Part shown: positions 1 to 12,003 of the stretch, piece after piece | Layout: each line of letters opens with the position of its first letter | Numbering within the stretch: the first letter of the stretch is position 1 | NCBI GenBank assembly: GCA_001599295.1 | Contig: BCGN01000007.1 | Coordinates: forward strand, 770,470-834,469 | DNA from: Sporopachydermia quercuum | Lineage: Eukaryota > Ascomycota > Sporopachydermiomycetes > Sporopachydermiales > Sporopachydermiaceae | DNA: 64,000 bases | Direction of reading: 5' to 3' | Program-made: the position numbers and the translations under genes | Notes under the pieces: generated by a model | Databases searched by the model: none | The model's input: the letters and a program-made list of their open reading frames with translations, nothing else | What the model was told of the DNA's origin: nothing

Positions 1-356
1 CTAAGCCAACGACTAAGACCTACACTGTCACCACTTGTGACAAGGGTACTTGCACTGAAATCACCAAGACTTCGACCGGTCATGAAACTCCGGCTACTAA
101 GCCAACGACTAAGACCTACACTGTCACCACTTGTGACAAGGGTACTTGCACTGAAATCACCAAGACTTCAACCGGTTATGAGACTTCTGGCAAGCCAACT
201 ACCAACCCAGATACCAAGCCAACTTCTGAACCCGCTCCTTCACCATCAACTTCTACGTCAACCGTGACAGCTGAAACTTATACTGGTGGCAGTAACAAGT
301 TAGCTCTTTCTTCTTCACTTCTTGCTTTGGGTAGTTTCTTCTTCATGCTCGTTTAA
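1..356 (+). CDS. GPI-anchored cell-wall repeat protein, C-terminal end
   Basis: Partial gene entering from the left edge; the reading frame starts at base 3 and ends at TAA 354-356. The translation is Thr/Ser/Pro-rich and contains two 32-residue repeats with the core TYTVTTCDKGTCTEI, the kind of Thr-rich Cys-containing tandem unit seen in yeast flocculins and adhesins. After a Thr/Ser/Pro stalk comes a small-residue stretch (GGSN, a plausible omega site) and a hydrophobic tail ending in FFFMLV, the usual GPI-attachment signal. It is therefore probably a cell-surface mannoprotein. The ligand-binding N-terminus lies outside the window, so adhesin function is inference. Another open frame over the same bases is a shadow. 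Confidence 0.85.
   Translation, partial: KPTTKTYTVTTCDKGTCTEITKTSTGHETPATKPTTKTYTVTTCDKGTCTEITKTSTGYETSGKPTTNPDTKPTSEPAPSPSTSTSTVTAETYTGGSNKLALSSSLLALGSFFFMLV
3..194 (+). repeat. Two 96-bp in-frame tandem repeats
   Basis: Copy 1 is 3-98 and copy 2 is 99-194. They are nearly identical at the base level and encode the 32-residue Thr-rich unit of the GPI protein. More copies may lie to the left of the window. Confidence 0.9.
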
Positions 357-1932
357 TGTGTTTATAATATTACAATATAGTTTAGCTTTATGTTAAGGCT
401 ATAACTGACCCTTCAGTTCTTAGTACTTACATTTTTCAAAGATTTATGCCTTCTGAATCTGAATCTACATTAAATAAATCGTCTTGTAGATATATATTCC
501 ATTGCGCGTGTTCATCTTGATTGAAAGAGTAAGAAGTAACCGATAAGAAAAGAGCTAAAAGATAAAAAAAAGGCCCGATTCCTTTTCTACTCAAAATTCT
601 ATTTACAGAGATAAATTCTACTGCGTCAGTGCCACAATATAAACAATAGTTACCAAATAACACTAACATGATCAAATCTCCAATTTCAAGGGGTTTGTGA
701 TATATGTTTAAGATTTGATATGCTGTAATCACATGCATCAATTATGTTGTACAAACCAGCTAATTCCAAAGCTTACGTTCTCTCATCATCTCGTTAATAG
801 AGCTGCACGTGCTTTTATTTCTGAATACTAACTAAGACCCCCCGTTACACACTTTCTTCTTCCTCTTGATTCATGCTCACTTCACTATACACCAAGATAG
901 CGTAATATTATTCTTATATATCCTCAAATTCTCATAATTTTTGAATGCGGACCTATCGGATTTTACTTACTAATATCGCCCTAAATTCTCTATTCTGTCA
1001 AATGTCCATCTCAAAATCACCGATTCTGATTCAAAAATTCATCCCATCCGGACATTTCNCACCTAATCACCACACACTGAACCATTGTCCAGACTTATCA
1101 GCTGGTTTGATCCACCATAATATGACTCCTCCGGACTTATCTCTCCTCGCAATAATCCGCCATTCTCCAAAACTTTATTTCCTCGCTGATTTCATTTATC
1201 ATCTTCAAGCTCTTTAATGAGTGGTATATATGGCTGGTTATTGCCACCATAAATCTCCTTGAAGAACAATCAGAGAAAGTTCTTGAGGAGATGAGTAAAA
1301 GCTTGGCAATCGATGATAGAAGCAGAGGTGAAATTGAAAATACTAGTTGTATAGAGCATCAGACTGGTCAGAAGAGTATTCTGCATTGATAGCCTTTTAT
1401 CCCATCACCGCATCATCAAGACTAATTTCCATTTAGCACGTGACAGGAATAAATCTANTGAGATAGAAAAAAATTATAAGAAGACGAAATATCTTAAGGA
1501 CCGGTGATATACAGCAGCTGAATGATTCAATTGCTTTGGTGTTCCTGATTAAATGATAGTAAAGAGGTGAAGGTAGATCAAAGATAACCATAGGAGCAGT
1601 AGGAAGAAAAGAGTTAGAGTAAAAGAAGAGAGAGAAAGTGGCATAGAGGAAAATCAGGACGATTGATAAATCCAGGAACATATCTCTATGATCTACTGTT
1701 ATGCACTTTGAAGGTAGAGCATCTTTTCACCATTAAGTGCTAGCCATACAAAAGGAAGAACAGTGCCCAGTGTATTCAAACAGCAAGAAGGTTCTATCGC
1801 ACCTTCAGATTAGCAAGATTTAACTCTTAGGGTGTCACTCTGGTACTCACTATCCACCGCACAATTGATGGTCTACTATTCAAACCAGTATCAACTTGCA
1901 AAACAATTGCATCTATATCAGAATAATTGACC
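357..1932. other. Intergenic, 1.6 kb
   Basis: It separates the GPI protein 3' end from the ABC transporter. It contains two CACGTG E-boxes (806-811 and 1437-1442) and C/T-rich stretches near 840-1100. Several short open frames exist but none has a recognisable domain. No gene is supported. Confidence 0.6.
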
Positions 1933-4900
1933 ATGAAAGACGGCAAAGAACCCGCTTTGGAAGAAGTTTCTCTTTCCAAATCAAGTAATTCTTCTTCTGA
2001 GATATCAACAGTCCCATCTGTACCGGAAAGGAAAAAGAAGGTTCTTAGTTTTATCTTTGGAACAAAAGTCCCACCAAGACGAAAGGAAAGACGAACAGAC
2101 CCTTTCCCCCTTAATAATGCCAATTATTTTTCATTGTTAACTTTCTGGTGGGTAACACCAGTAATGAGAACAGGCTATTTCCGTACCATCGAACTGAACG
2201 ATTTATGGGAAGTTCAGGGCCGGTATGCAGTAGAAGAGCTGAACGAAAGATTTGAAGCTCATTTGAAGCAAAGAGTTGATAACGGGAGAACTAGACAGAT
2301 CAAACAGAGGCAGAAGAAGTTTGTAAAGCTTTCAAAGAAGGGGCTCAAACCAGAGATCAAAACCGAGACTGTAGTTGACTTTTATGGTAAAGAAACGACC
2401 AGGGAACAGTACTATTTGGGAGATATACCTTTGAATAATGATAAAACTTCTATACGAACAGATGATATTATGAAAAAGTATCCTAAATATGCAGTTATGC
2501 TGGCATTGTATGATACATTCAAACGAACATTCTATTATTCTGCTATTTGTAAAGTGATTTCAGAAACTGTATTGACTCTACAACCGTTATTATCAAGGCA
2601 TATGATTTCCTTTGTTGAGAATAGAATTATTGAACTTCCAAATACTTTTATCGGCCAAGGTATTGGTATGGCTATTGGCTTAGCTCTTATGATGATGCTT
2701 TCTTCAATCACTATGCACCAATACTTTTTTTGGGCTATGATCAATGGAGCACAAGCTAAAGCTGCCCTACATGATGCTATATATAGAAAGTACTTCAGTT
2801 TATCACTAGAATCGAAAGCAAGTTTTCCGGCTGGAAAATTAACAAATTTAGTTGGTGGTGATGTCTCCAGAGTTGACATGGCATTTGCGTTCTTTCATTT
2901 CACTTGGTCTTTCCCTATACCTCTTGGAGTTGCCTTAGTATTGGTTGTAGTCAATCTTGGGGCAGGAGCTCTTTCGGGTTTTGCTATTGTTGTTTGCGTG
3001 ATGACTGTAGCGTTTTTATCAGCCAAAAAAATGGGGTCCCTTAGATCTAAATCCAATAAAGCAACTGATAGTAGAGTAAGTGGTATTAAAGAAGTCTTAC
3101 AGTCTATGGGTATTTTGAAGTTTTATGCATGGGAAACCCCTTACTCAAATCTATTATCAGGACTCAGGAAGGTTGAAATGAAAACTATTCTCAATCTACA
3201 AATATTGAGAAGTTGTGTTCTGAGTTTTGTTATATCAGTGCCAGTACTGGCATCATGCATAGCATTAATTGTTGTTTTCTATACAAATGATTCGTTAACC
3301 CCTGCTAACATTTTCCCATCTATTGCTTTGTTTAATCTCATTAGAATGCCGTTGATGCTGTTGCCTAGAGGTTTGAGTTCTTTGGCTGACGGATTGGTCG
3401 CNTTAGAAAGAATAACTGCCTTCTTGGAAGCGGGGGAGAAAACTGACAACAATTCAGAGGGAGATGATACTAAAAGTATTGGCTTGATTGAGGAGAACCA
3501 CAGCAGCTTTGATGACGATGAAGATGCTGATGAAAAGCTATCAGATGATTATTCAATTGTGCTCTCTGATGCTTCGTTTACGTGGGGAAATCCTGTTGAT
3601 GTATTTGACGAATTGTCAAAGAAAAGGCTATCGAAAAAGAAGAGTAAGAATGTAAAAACGGAGAAAATGGAAAAAACGGAGAAGAAAGACGAAGACTCAA
3701 CGAAACCTGCAGCCAATTTGTCCTGGCTTAAAAATCTCGACATAAGAATCAAAAAGGGTGAATTCATTATCATCACAGGTCCTATTGGATCTGGTAAGAG
3801 TAGTTTTCTATCTGCTCTAGCCAACCAGATGCCAAAGCAGTCAGGCGAAATGCTTTTAAAGGGAGAAGTTGCTTATAGTGGTACTCCTTGGGTTCAGAAC
3901 AGCACGGCTCAAGAGAATATTCTATTTGGTAGTCCACTCAATCGTAAAAAGTATGAAAAAGTTATTTCAGTATGCTGTCTAGAACCAGATTTCAAACAAT
4001 TTTTTGCTGGAGACCAAACCGAACTCGGAGAAAGAGGTGTTACCCTTTCTGGGGGTCAAAAAGCAAGATTGAGTTTAGCTAGAACTGTGTATCATAAGAG
4101 AGATATAATTCTTCTCGATGATGTATTATCAGCAGTTGATGCACGTGTTGGAGAAAAAATCATGGATGAATGTATATGTGGATACATTTCAGATTGTACA
4201 AGGGTTTTGGCTACTCATCAGCTGAGTTTTGTTGAAAAAGCTGATAGAATCATTTACATTGATGGCAATGGTGAGTATATTTTTGGCACGTACGATGAAG
4301 TGATTGAAGGCTCTGTAGGATTCCAAGAGCTCATGAAAATGAACAATAATAAAGAGGATGAGACAATTGAAGAACTAGAAGATGAAGTTATATATGATAT
4401 TGTTGGAGATGATATGAGCGATGTGTATGAAGATTATGACATCTATGAACAAGGAGAACACCTAGAGATCAAATCTATAAAAACAAGAGCCACGGAGGTG
4501 TCTGAATTACCACCGGGTAGCGTTTCCCGTACTAATAGCATCGGTAACCCTGGTGGTGATAATTACAATGCGATTAAACCCAAGGATGACAATGAGCTAG
4601 GTAAGATTATTATTGCTGAAGATAAAGCCCAAGATGCTTTAGGATTGGCTGTTTATTATAAATTCTTCCTGCTTGGTGGAGGTGAGCATGCTTTCATTGT
4701 TTTCCCCACATTTTTCTCAGCAGTGATGGTTCTTGGTACCATGATCTTCTTTTCTAACATTTGGATTACCTACTGGATCGGTGACCAATTCAACAAATCT
4801 GACTCTTTCTATGTGGGCATATATGCTTTCCTTTCTTGTATGTGTGTATTCGGGTTTTATGTCGTATTTCTTATGCTTGGTCGTATTGTAACAAAAGCTT

Positions 4901-6411
4901 CTTTACGACTATACAACAAATCAGTGGAAACTTTACTACAAGCTCCAATGTCATTTTTTGATACAACACCAATGGGTAGAGTATTGAACAGATTTACAAA
5001 AGATACTGATGCTATCGATAACGATCTGTTGGATCCCCTACGATTGCTTCTGCAAGGCGTTGTGATGGTTGTAGGTATTCTTGTTTTATGCATTTGTTAC
5101 ATGCCTTGGTTTGCTATAGCCGTACCAATACTAGGGGTCATTCTCTACTGTCTTGCCACATACTATCAAGCATCGGGTAGAGAAATCAAACGACAAGAAG
5201 CTCTAAGCAGAAGTTTCTTATATTCACATTTCAGTGAATCGTTGAATGGTGCTTCTGTAATTCAATGTTACAACAGACAAGATGCTTTTATTGAACAGTT
5301 CAAGACTCTAATTGACAATGTAAGCGCCTCCTACTACTTTACAATTGCCAACCAACGTTGGATTGCTGTGAAGCTGGATTCAATTGCTGCTGGTATCGTT
5401 TTCCTTATTTCTATTCTATGTATGACTCGTACCTTCAACATCAACGCTGCTGATACTGGTTTACTATTAACATATGTTATCCAACTTGGTGCTATGATTT
5501 CTATGACCATTAGATCATACACATTGGTCGAAAATGATATGAATTCTGTTGAACGATTGTATCATTATGCTTACGAAACGGAAACTGAAGGCCCTTTCCG
5601 TATTGAAAACTGCGTTCCAGAAAGTTGGCCTGACCAAGGAACAATAGAATTTCAAAATGTTGCTCTGAGATATAGACCTGGATTACCATTGGTATTAAAC
5701 GGATTGAGTATGAGTATTAACCCTTCAGAAAAGATTGGCATCTGCGGTAGAACAGGAGCAGGTAAATCAAGTATCATGACTGCACTATATAGAATCAGTG
5801 AACTTGCTGGAGGTAAGATTGTCATTGATGGTGTNGATACATCAAAGGTCGGTTTGCATGATTTACGTTCCAGACTGTCAATCATTCCTCAGACACCAGT
5901 TTTGTTTAAAGGTTCTATCAGAAGCAATCTGGACCCTTTCAATAAATGCACTGACTATGACTTATGGGAAGCTTTAAAGAAAAGTTGGTTAGTTGAATCT
6001 GATACACCTGCTAGCAACCATAAGTTCCACCTAGACCAGGAAGTTAAAGAAGAAGGATCTAACTTCTCATTGGGAGAACGTCAATTACTGGCACTAGCAA
6101 GGGCTTTGGTTCACAAATCCAAGATTCTCATATTGGATGAAGCTACATCAAGTGTCGATTACGAAACAGATGCAAAAATTCAAACTACAATTAAGCGAGA
6201 ATTCGATGACTGTACGATTTTATGCGTTGCTCATAGANTAAAGACAATCTTAGGATATGATCGTATCATTGTTTTGGAAGCAGGTAAAGTCTTAGAATTT
6301 GATTCTCCTTGGAATTTGTTTAATAGGGATGGTGGTATGTTTAGACAGATGTGTGATAAATCAAATATTGGAGTAAATGATTTCAGAGATGCTGGTTTGG
6401 AAATTCAATGA
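1933..6411 (+). CDS. YOR1: ABC transporter, ABCC/MRP family, Yor1-like
   Basis: A 1492-aa full-length ABC exporter of the MRP/CFTR (ABCC) class without the extra N-terminal TMD0, the layout of yeast Yor1, a plasma-membrane multidrug and phospholipid exporter. An N-terminal cytosolic segment leads into [21 protein letters not shown], typical of the Yor1 group. TMD1 is followed by NBD1 with Walker [10 protein letters not shown] (residues 616-624), signature LSGGQ and the degenerate Walker B end ILLDD usual for ABCC NBD1. TMD2 is followed by NBD2 with Walker [10 protein letters not shown] (1272-1280), signature SLGERQ and a canonical [11 protein letters not shown] Lys/Glu-rich low-complexity insert precedes NBD1 Walker A and an acidic linker follows NBD1. 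The ATG at 1933 is the first in-frame ATG. Three codons contain an N. Substrate is not deducible. Confidence 0.9.
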   Translation: MKDGKEPALEEVSLSKSSNSSSEISTVPSVPERKKKVLSFIFGTKVPPRRKERRTDPFPLNNANYFSLLTFWWVTPVMRTGYFRTIELNDLWEVQGRYAVEELNERFEAHLKQRVDNGRTRQIKQRQKKFVKLSKKGLKPEIKTETVVDFYGKETTREQYYLGDIPLNNDKTSIRTDDIMKKYPKYAVMLALYDTFKRTFYYSAICKVISETVLTLQPLLSRHMISFVENRIIELPNTFIGQGIGMAIGLALMMMLSSITMHQYFFWAMINGAQAKAALHDAIYRKYFSLSLESKASFPAGKLTNLVGGDVSRVDMAFAFFHFTWSFPIPLGVALVLVVVNLGAGALSGFAIVVCVMTVAFLSAKKMGSLRSKSNKATDSRVSGIKEVLQSMGILKFYAWETPYSNLLSGLRKVEMKTILNLQILRSCVLSFVISVPVLASCIALIVVFYTNDSLTPANIFPSIALFNLIRMPLMLLPRGLSSLADGLVXLERITAFLEAGEKTDNNSEGDDTKSIGLIEENHSSFDDDEDADEKLSDDYSIVLSDASFTWGNPVDVFDELSKKRLSKKKSKNVKTEKMEKTEKKDEDSTKPAANLSWLKNLDIRIKKGEFIIITGPIGSGKSSFLSALANQMPKQSGEMLLKGEVAYSGTPWVQNSTAQENILFGSPLNRKKYEKVISVCCLEPDFKQFFAGDQTELGERGVTLSGGQKARLSLARTVYHKRDIILLDDVLSAVDARVGEKIMDECICGYISDCTRVLATHQLSFVEKADRIIYIDGNGEYIFGTYDEVIEGSVGFQELMKMNNNKEDETIEELEDEVIYDIVGDDMSDVYEDYDIYEQGEHLEIKSIKTRATEVSELPPGSVSRTNSIGNPGGDNYNAIKPKDDNELGKIIIAEDKAQDALGLAVYYKFFLLGGGEHAFIVFPTFFSAVMVLGTMIFFSNIWITYWIGDQFNKSDSFYVGIYAFLSCMCVFGFYVVFLMLGRIVTKASLRLYNKSVETLLQAPMSFFDTTPMGRVLNRFTKDTDAIDNDLLDPLRLLLQGVVMVVGILVLCICYMPWFAIAVPILGVILYCLATYYQASGREIKRQEALSRSFLYSHFSESLNGASVIQCYNRQDAFIEQFKTLIDNVSASYYFTIANQRWIAVKLDSIAAGIVFLISILCMTRTFNINAADTGLLLTYVIQLGAMISMTIRSYTLVENDMNSVERLYHYAYETETEGPFRIENCVPESWPDQGTIEFQNVALRYRPGLPLVLNGLSMSINPSEKIGICGRTGAGKSSIMTALYRISELAGGKIVIDGXDTSKVGLHDLRSRLSIIPQTPVLFKGSIRSNLDPFNKCTDYDLWEALKKSWLVESDTPASNHKFHLDQEVKEEGSNFSLGERQLLALARALVHKSKILILDEATSSVDYETDAKIQTTIKREFDDCTILCVAHRXKTILGYDRIIVLEAGKVLEFDSPWNLFNRDGGMFRQMCDKSNIGVNDFRDAGLEIQ

Positions 6412-7638
6412 TATCACATAAGTGTAGGATATCATATAGTAATATTAAGACTGGATGGACGATATTACAGTTTTTGAAAACGGAAAAGCAGAGGAGAAAA
6501 GAGAGAACAGATAAAAAAGTATGAGGAACAGAAAAGAAAAGAAAGAAGATTAGTTTTAGTTGATTTTGTATAGACTTTAATATATATTAATTTACTTATT
6601 TTGGCAATGTAGCGTGTCATTAGTCACGGAGTAAGCCTGGCCCGGTTCACTAGTTTAATAAACCATATAGTACAAGAAGCAACCTCAACTTGGTTCAAAG
6701 TATAGATAGCTGGAGGCTTTTCTCTAAAGAACCAGAGATTTTACATGCTCTTGTTCTGTAAGGAAACCTTGGGCAAGGCTCATCACAAATGTCAGAAAAA
6801 TAGACATTAGTTGGGGTGTAGCACTTATAACCAATGCTTAGCTTTACGAAGAATTATGTTCNAGTTCTGAAACATATGCTGGTAAACTGAAGTCATGGAA
6901 TCAGTGAACTAATCTTTTTTATAATCCATGTTCTCNATTGAAATTGAAATCCAATCAATCAAACAAAACTCAGAATTGAAGCTGTTGCATGTACCAACTC
7001 GAAGTTTTGCCAGCATTTCAACTTCCTTTTACGGACTTGAGTCCGAAACTAGTAGAACCTTAAATTTAACTGTTCTTTCTGTTTTTAACGTCCTTACCTA
7101 CATACAGGCTTATATGGTAAGCTGCTTCAATATATAGTCCAATATTCATGCAATATTTACGGTTCTTATTGATTCTACAGTTTAACTGCTGTTTAGAAAT
7201 GTACTATTTATGTAATATTTCACTCGAAAAAAGAAGCAGCAGCACAATCAATGTAACAAAAATGGTATGATTCCTTTCCTTATCTCTGCACTTACCTGGT
7301 AATCAGTAACATAATTACGATGTCTGACGGGGTAAATCGTGTTTTGGTCCGAAGTAGCAAATGGAAAAGTTCATCCACTAATATGAACCTTCAAACCAAC
7401 GTGAGATCCATAAGCCGTTCTAGAGAAGCATTAAGGATGATACGAAACTAGACTAATGCAGATTAACTGGAAGCTAAAAGCTATTCCATATTTCCAAGTA
7501 CTTTCTACGATAGGACTAAGTTTTAATAAAACATCTACAAAACTCAATAAATATACTCATATCGTCATAAATTCAAAAAGATATCTATATAGAATACATA
7601 AATCAAGAAAGATCTAATAAAACTGTATAGAATCTTTT
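6412..7638. other. Convergent intergenic, 1.2 kb
   Basis: Lies between the 3' ends of the ABC transporter (+) and YHB1 (-). A purine-rich stretch at about 6478-6560 follows the transporter stop. Splice-like signals occur near 7283 on the minus strand but no gene can be assembled. No gene is supported. Confidence 0.55.
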
Positions 7639-8868
7639 TTAAACAACCGTAGGCCCAAAGAATTCTAGATTCACCTTTTCGACACCATTAGCAGTCAAAG
7701 TTGTCTTTACAAAATCCATNTATTCAACAGGGCCTGTAGTGTANACTTCATAATCACCATTAATATGCTTCAAGTCATCCGCAGTTAACCTATTATCTTC
7801 AGAACTAAAATATTCCTTAACTTGGAAAGAGTTTGGGTATTTAGCAGCAGTGTCATTAAGCCATTGGTGGAATGGCTCTGTCTTAATTGATTGATTGGAA
7901 TATAAAAGTTCAACTTGCTTACCTTGCTCTAAAGCAGCTTCGGCCATCGTGATTAAAGGTGTGATACCAATTCCACCAGCTAATAAAGCAACTTTCTCTT
8001 TCTTGTTTTCAAGGTTGTAAGTAAACTTTCCAACTGGTGCAAGAACTTTTAAAACATCTCCAACCTTCAAATCGTTATTAGCATAAGTTGAAATCTTACC
8101 ATCGGGAATAAGTCTAACTGAGATTCTGAATTCGTTTCCTTCTAATGGCTTAGAAATAGAATATTCCCTAGACTCTTCTTCTTTGCCAGGAACTTGCCAT
8201 CTTAGACCTAAGTATTGACCTGGCGTAGGCGCTTTCAAGACTGTTCCATCAACTGGAGTCAAATAGATAGATGTGACATTATCACATTCCTTTTCAAGTT
8301 TGGTAACCTTGAACTCCTTGAATCCTCTCCACTGTAAAGATTGATAGTATTCCTCTTCCGCATTGATTAACAACTGTGCAAGGTTTCCATAAGCCTTACC
8401 TAAAGTTGCCACAAATTTTTCGTCAGCAGCAGGTCCTAAAACTTCCTTGAAAGCATGAACTAGACAAGTTCCTACTATTGGGTATTGGTCAGGACTGATA
8501 TTTAAACCACAATGCTTAATAACAATTTGACGAACAAAATCAGCAATTGGAGTTAAATCATCTAAATGTGAAATATAGGCATACAAAGANAAAGCTAAAA
8601 CTTTTGGTTGCCTCTTGGTAAATTGATTTGTCATATTGAAGTATGGCTTAACTTCAGGGTGCGTCTTGAACATGTACTGGTACATGGTAGAAGTGATATT
8701 TACGCCATGTNCCTGAACAGCAGGTGCCAATGACTTTAGATAAGTTATCTCTTCATTAGTTAAAGGAACAATATCAAATAGTTGCTTTGCAGCAGTAGTT
8801 TGAGCCCTGGTTTGCGACATATTAAGAAATTTGCTTGCGAATGTTGATGCTTTGGGCACTCGAAACAT
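7639..8868 (-). CDS. YHB1: Flavohemoglobin, nitric oxide dioxygenase
   Basis: A 409-aa flavohemoglobin that oxidises NO to nitrate using O2, heme, FAD and NAD(P)H. The N-terminal globin domain has a B10-type Tyr in MYQYMF (Tyr63), an NMTNQ segment and the proximal heme His in IKHCGL (His119). The reductase half has the FAD motif REYSISKP, the nucleotide-binding motif GGIGITPL and the C-terminal EFFGP signature. The first ATG (8868) gives a short Arg/Lys/Ser-containing leader with no acidic residue. A second in-frame ATG at 8820 (Met17) would start the protein close to the usual N-terminus of this family. Dual cytosolic and mitochondrial use is possible but is inference. Four codons contain an N. 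The gene ends convergently with the ABC transporter. Confidence 0.95.
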   Translation of the reverse strand: MFRVPKASTFASKFLNMSQTRAQTTAAKQLFDIVPLTNEEITYLKSLAPAVQXHGVNITSTMYQYMFKTHPEVKPYFNMTNQFTKRQPKVLAXSLYAYISHLDDLTPIADFVRQIVIKHCGLNISPDQYPIVGTCLVHAFKEVLGPAADEKFVATLGKAYGNLAQLLINAEEEYYQSLQWRGFKEFKVTKLEKECDNVTSIYLTPVDGTVLKAPTPGQYLGLRWQVPGKEEESREYSISKPLEGNEFRISVRLIPDGKISTYANNDLKVGDVLKVLAPVGKFTYNLENKKEKVALLAGGIGITPLITMAEAALEQGKQVELLYSNQSIKTEPFHQWLNDTAAKYPNSFQVKEYFSSEDNRLTADDLKHINGDYEXYTTGPVEXMDFVKTTLTANGVEKVNLEFFGPTVV

Positions 8869-8981
8869 ATCGGTAGTAGAATACAACTGATAGATGGGTT
8901 CGGGTAGGAATAGTGATTACTCTTCNTGTGATAGAATAGAACAAAATGGAATAAAATAAATAAGAAAAAAAAAAAATAGGA

Positions 8982-8987
8982 TATATA
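8982..8987 (-). promoter_or_regulatory. Candidate TATA box of YHB1
   Basis: TATATA about 115 bp upstream of the first YHB1 ATG, next to a run of twelve A (T on the coding strand) that could act as a poly-dT promoter element. Confidence 0.4.
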
Positions 8988-11142
8988 AATGAGTAATCGT
9001 CGTTTATTTAAGTGGTATTCTTCAGCTATTTATTCATTTTTCATAACTACTATATGAAGACACAGTAGATGACAAACTGTTGTACTATCATTGGCTGCCA
9101 CTGGCAGAAACAATACACTCTCTGTTGTTCCTGAACCTGTTTCATGGGTTAGTAGCTATTTGCACACACGNGTTCAAACACTATTGTCAGAAAGTTCTGA
9201 AAAGGTTAAATTGTATTATAATGGCGTGATCCATTATAGAATCCCTTTCCCATGAGTTTTCTTGTTAATCCTTCAACGGCAAGGTACATAAAAATGGAAC
9301 ATTACATTGAAGAAAACAAATAAGGTTTCGAGAAGACACATTATTTGCTGACTATCACGGTATTTACCTAGGAACAAGAGGTGAATAGCGAACGTTAAAA
9401 CCATATTCGGAAAACAAATCCGTACTAACTTAATTTNGATGCATAAATATGCAATCTATTTAAGGTTTGAAAATCTTATTGTAATAGATCGTTGAAAACA
9501 TCGAATCAATCATTAAGAAGCTGTTAGTGCCTCATCTATTTAGGATATTATACAGATTCACTATATAGCCTCCCTTTAAGCCAAGAGATTTGATGGAACT
9601 GATGTGAAATTGGAAAATCAAAGTAGCCATTACTATTAACTAACTACTGCACAGTATTATTAACACAGTTACTGAAACCTACAATATAGTATGACTTATT
9701 CTTTATATTGGAACTCAATTATCTCATTCNTACTGTTATTCATTAGAGCCTTGGATATTACACAGTGATGGCTCCCGATTTTTCGCGAACCGTCACAGGA
9801 TCGGTGATGTTCGTTCGAGAAAGCTAGACAAGTACCTTTTATTTTTCTTTTACTCATTCATAGACGAAGAATTCAATTTCTCAATAAGGAAATGGCACAT
9901 AATTAAACTAGTAATAGAACGGCTTTATTGTCACCAATAGTAACAAATTACAGNTACAGTAACAGCAAATCGTATTCTCTGTTGAACAATACTATTGTTC
10001 ACATATTAGTAGCCAACGGTGAATAAATACTATAGTGTGGGCAATAACTGTTTTTTCTTAATCTTTCACAGTTTCAGTTATCTAACTATTGACTTGGAGC
10101 CAAAGGCCAATCTTTATTTATTAGTTCTTTGCTGTGAATAATTCACATGGCCTTGTTTAATAATGGCCTGTTCTCAATATCCTATACAATTCAAACAAGA
10201 CAATTTGAAAGCATGATGAAACTAATGATTGCTTGATGGAATTTTGGTAATACAATAGCATTGCAAATGAGTTTGACAGAAAAAGAAGAACAACTAATCA
10301 AGGCATATATATTTTATTCAATATGTATAGTACAATCTATTAGTAAGTCTGAAAGCTCTTTAAACTGGAGTTGGTATTATATGTAGTGAAGCATCTTTCT
10401 ATAACTTCAACAAAGCTTGAAGTGGTTATTACATCTTGCACGCTGATGATTTGATTTGTTGGTCTATTGCTTGACTGTTCATATTATTAGCCAGTCAATT
10501 TATACGGGATTATATGTGGATATAGAGATTTTCAGCTGGCGGCATCTCTTAATTAAGGGAATAAATAGTTGTAGTTGAGTTGGATTAAGTTGACCATTTG
10601 TTCTCATTTAAGATGCTCCTTTGGCAGGTTATTCTCGAACATACGATGTGCATAGTAGTTCTAGGCAATGTGCCATTTTCTTTAAATGATATGAACCAAA
10701 TTTAGGGCTGAAATTTGATTTGTTTTGAAATAGCGTTTTGATTTTTTGTGGGTGTACATGCATGTTTCAGTAGAAAAGCAATATTGCCTTTCATCAATCA
10801 TTCGATATATGTAAGAGCAGGATATGGAGCGGTGGAACGGTTTGAAGCGGCAAACTTGGGAGTACGTTTTCTTTTTTGGGTCTTTTTTCTACTAAGAGAT
10901 GCATTACATGGTCATTGCATAGAAAGGAAATATCCTGAATTTATCCTGAATTATCCTTCGTGGAACAATTATTTTTTTGTTTTTCATAATGAGCGGAATC
11001 ACTATCAACATCCACGAAACATNAAGTATATCATTGGCGCCAGAAGTAACATATTATTTGATTCGTCATAGAACTCGTAGATTTACTCTTACGACACCAT
11101 CATTCAACCCACATAATCCCAATATTTGATCTGAAATCAGCC

Positions 11143-11181
11143 ATTAATCCATTATAGTAGCAATAACAGTAATGGATTAAT
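11143..11181. repeat. Inverted repeat, 12-bp perfect arms
   Basis: Left arm ATTAATCCATTA (11143-11154), right arm TAATGGATTAAT (11170-11181), 15-nt spacer. The arms match without mismatch. Confidence 0.85.
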
Positions 11182-11372
11182 ATAGTATCTACTTCTTTTG
11201 GCAAGTATCATCCTATTGGCGCTAAGACAAGCTTTTCCCGGCGGGCTTACTTGATGAGGTTTCACTGTACCAACGGCTTTTCTCACACAGGATCATCTTT
11301 GTAGTTAAATAAGGTTTCCAATTTCAAATTTGTGAAGATGAATTACTTAAAACAGACACAACTCATTTAACC

Positions 11373-11387
11373 TTAACCTTAGGTTAA
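11373..11387. repeat. 15-nt dyad TTAACCTTAGGTTAA
   Basis: Seven-base arms around a single central T. A related imperfect AACCT/AGGTT dyad occurs near 12750. Confidence 0.7.
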
Positions 11388-11498
11388 ATGCTATTCCATC
11401 AACACACAAATGATGTTCCCGAATTTTTCCCTGATATTATCATGAACATTATATTGTGATGAACAGTTTAAGAATTGATTCTTATTGAATTTTTAAAA

Positions 11499-11518
11499 AT
11501 AACTTGTTTTCAAGTTAT
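11499..11518. repeat. Hairpin with 8-bp arms and TTTT loop
   Basis: ATAACTTG at 11499-11506, loop TTTT, CAAGTTAT at 11511-11518, a perfect stem. Confidence 0.75.
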
Positions 11519-11685
11519 AACAGTGAGGTTGATATTCATGCAATGTGACGATCTCAAGAGTCTGATATCTCTANATTCTTCCTGACCGGAGTTTGGGACT
11601 TGTTCTTCAAAGCCCTTCTCTTTGAGTCTTACCATCGATTCAACTCACTCGCTTCGTTTACTTAACTATTAGAATTCTCAGACTA

Positions 11686-11688
<3 letters not shown>

Positions 11689-11745
<57 letters not shown>
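11689..11745 (+). repeat. (ATT)n microsatellite, about 19 units
   Basis: Uninterrupted ATT/TTA trinucleotide tract. Read on the minus strand it gives a poly-Asn frame, which I treat as spurious. Confidence 0.95.
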
Positions 11746-11989
11746 GTATCTGCAGTGGTTTTACTATAGGTAGAGCAATTTTCATAGTTTTTATTTTTAC
11801 AATTGCAACATTTAGCATGAAAATTTGCTGGTTCATGTCGCTTCATCTAGTTATGAACTCCTTATGATAAATCGAAAGCTCATAAAATATATCCACGCTA
11901 ATTACTGTTATTTCATCATCAGATGTGTTTGATGAATTTGATTAATATCCTTGCTAGTACTGTTAATATACTGTTAATATAAAAGCCCT

Positions 11990-12003
11990 CGTTTATATAA
12001 ACG
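11990..12003. repeat. 14-nt perfect palindrome
   Basis: CGTTTATATAAACG, fully self-complementary. It lies just right of a direct repeat of CTGTTAATAT. Confidence 0.75.

Noticed and set aside
436-741. 101-codon minus-strand frame
   Set aside because: Hydrophobic and AT-driven, no recognisable family. A possible spliced start near 785 could be drawn but has no branch site or homology.
1177-1389. Plus-strand frame without ATG, ending in a charged helical-looking tail
   Set aside because: No start codon, no clear upstream exon and no family match; frames of this length occur by chance in AT-rich DNA.
7284-7420. Minus-strand exon-like stretch before a GTAAGT, faintly cyclin-like
   Set aside because: No acceptor, upstream exon or downstream exon could be joined in frame, and there is little room between the two convergent genes.
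10748-11071. 107-codon frame in the gene-free region
   Set aside because: Starts at a non-ATG codon, no domain, composition as expected from AT-rich sequence.
11658-11846. Minus-strand frame with a poly-Asn run
   Set aside because: The run is the ATT microsatellite read in frame; the flanks have no coding signal.
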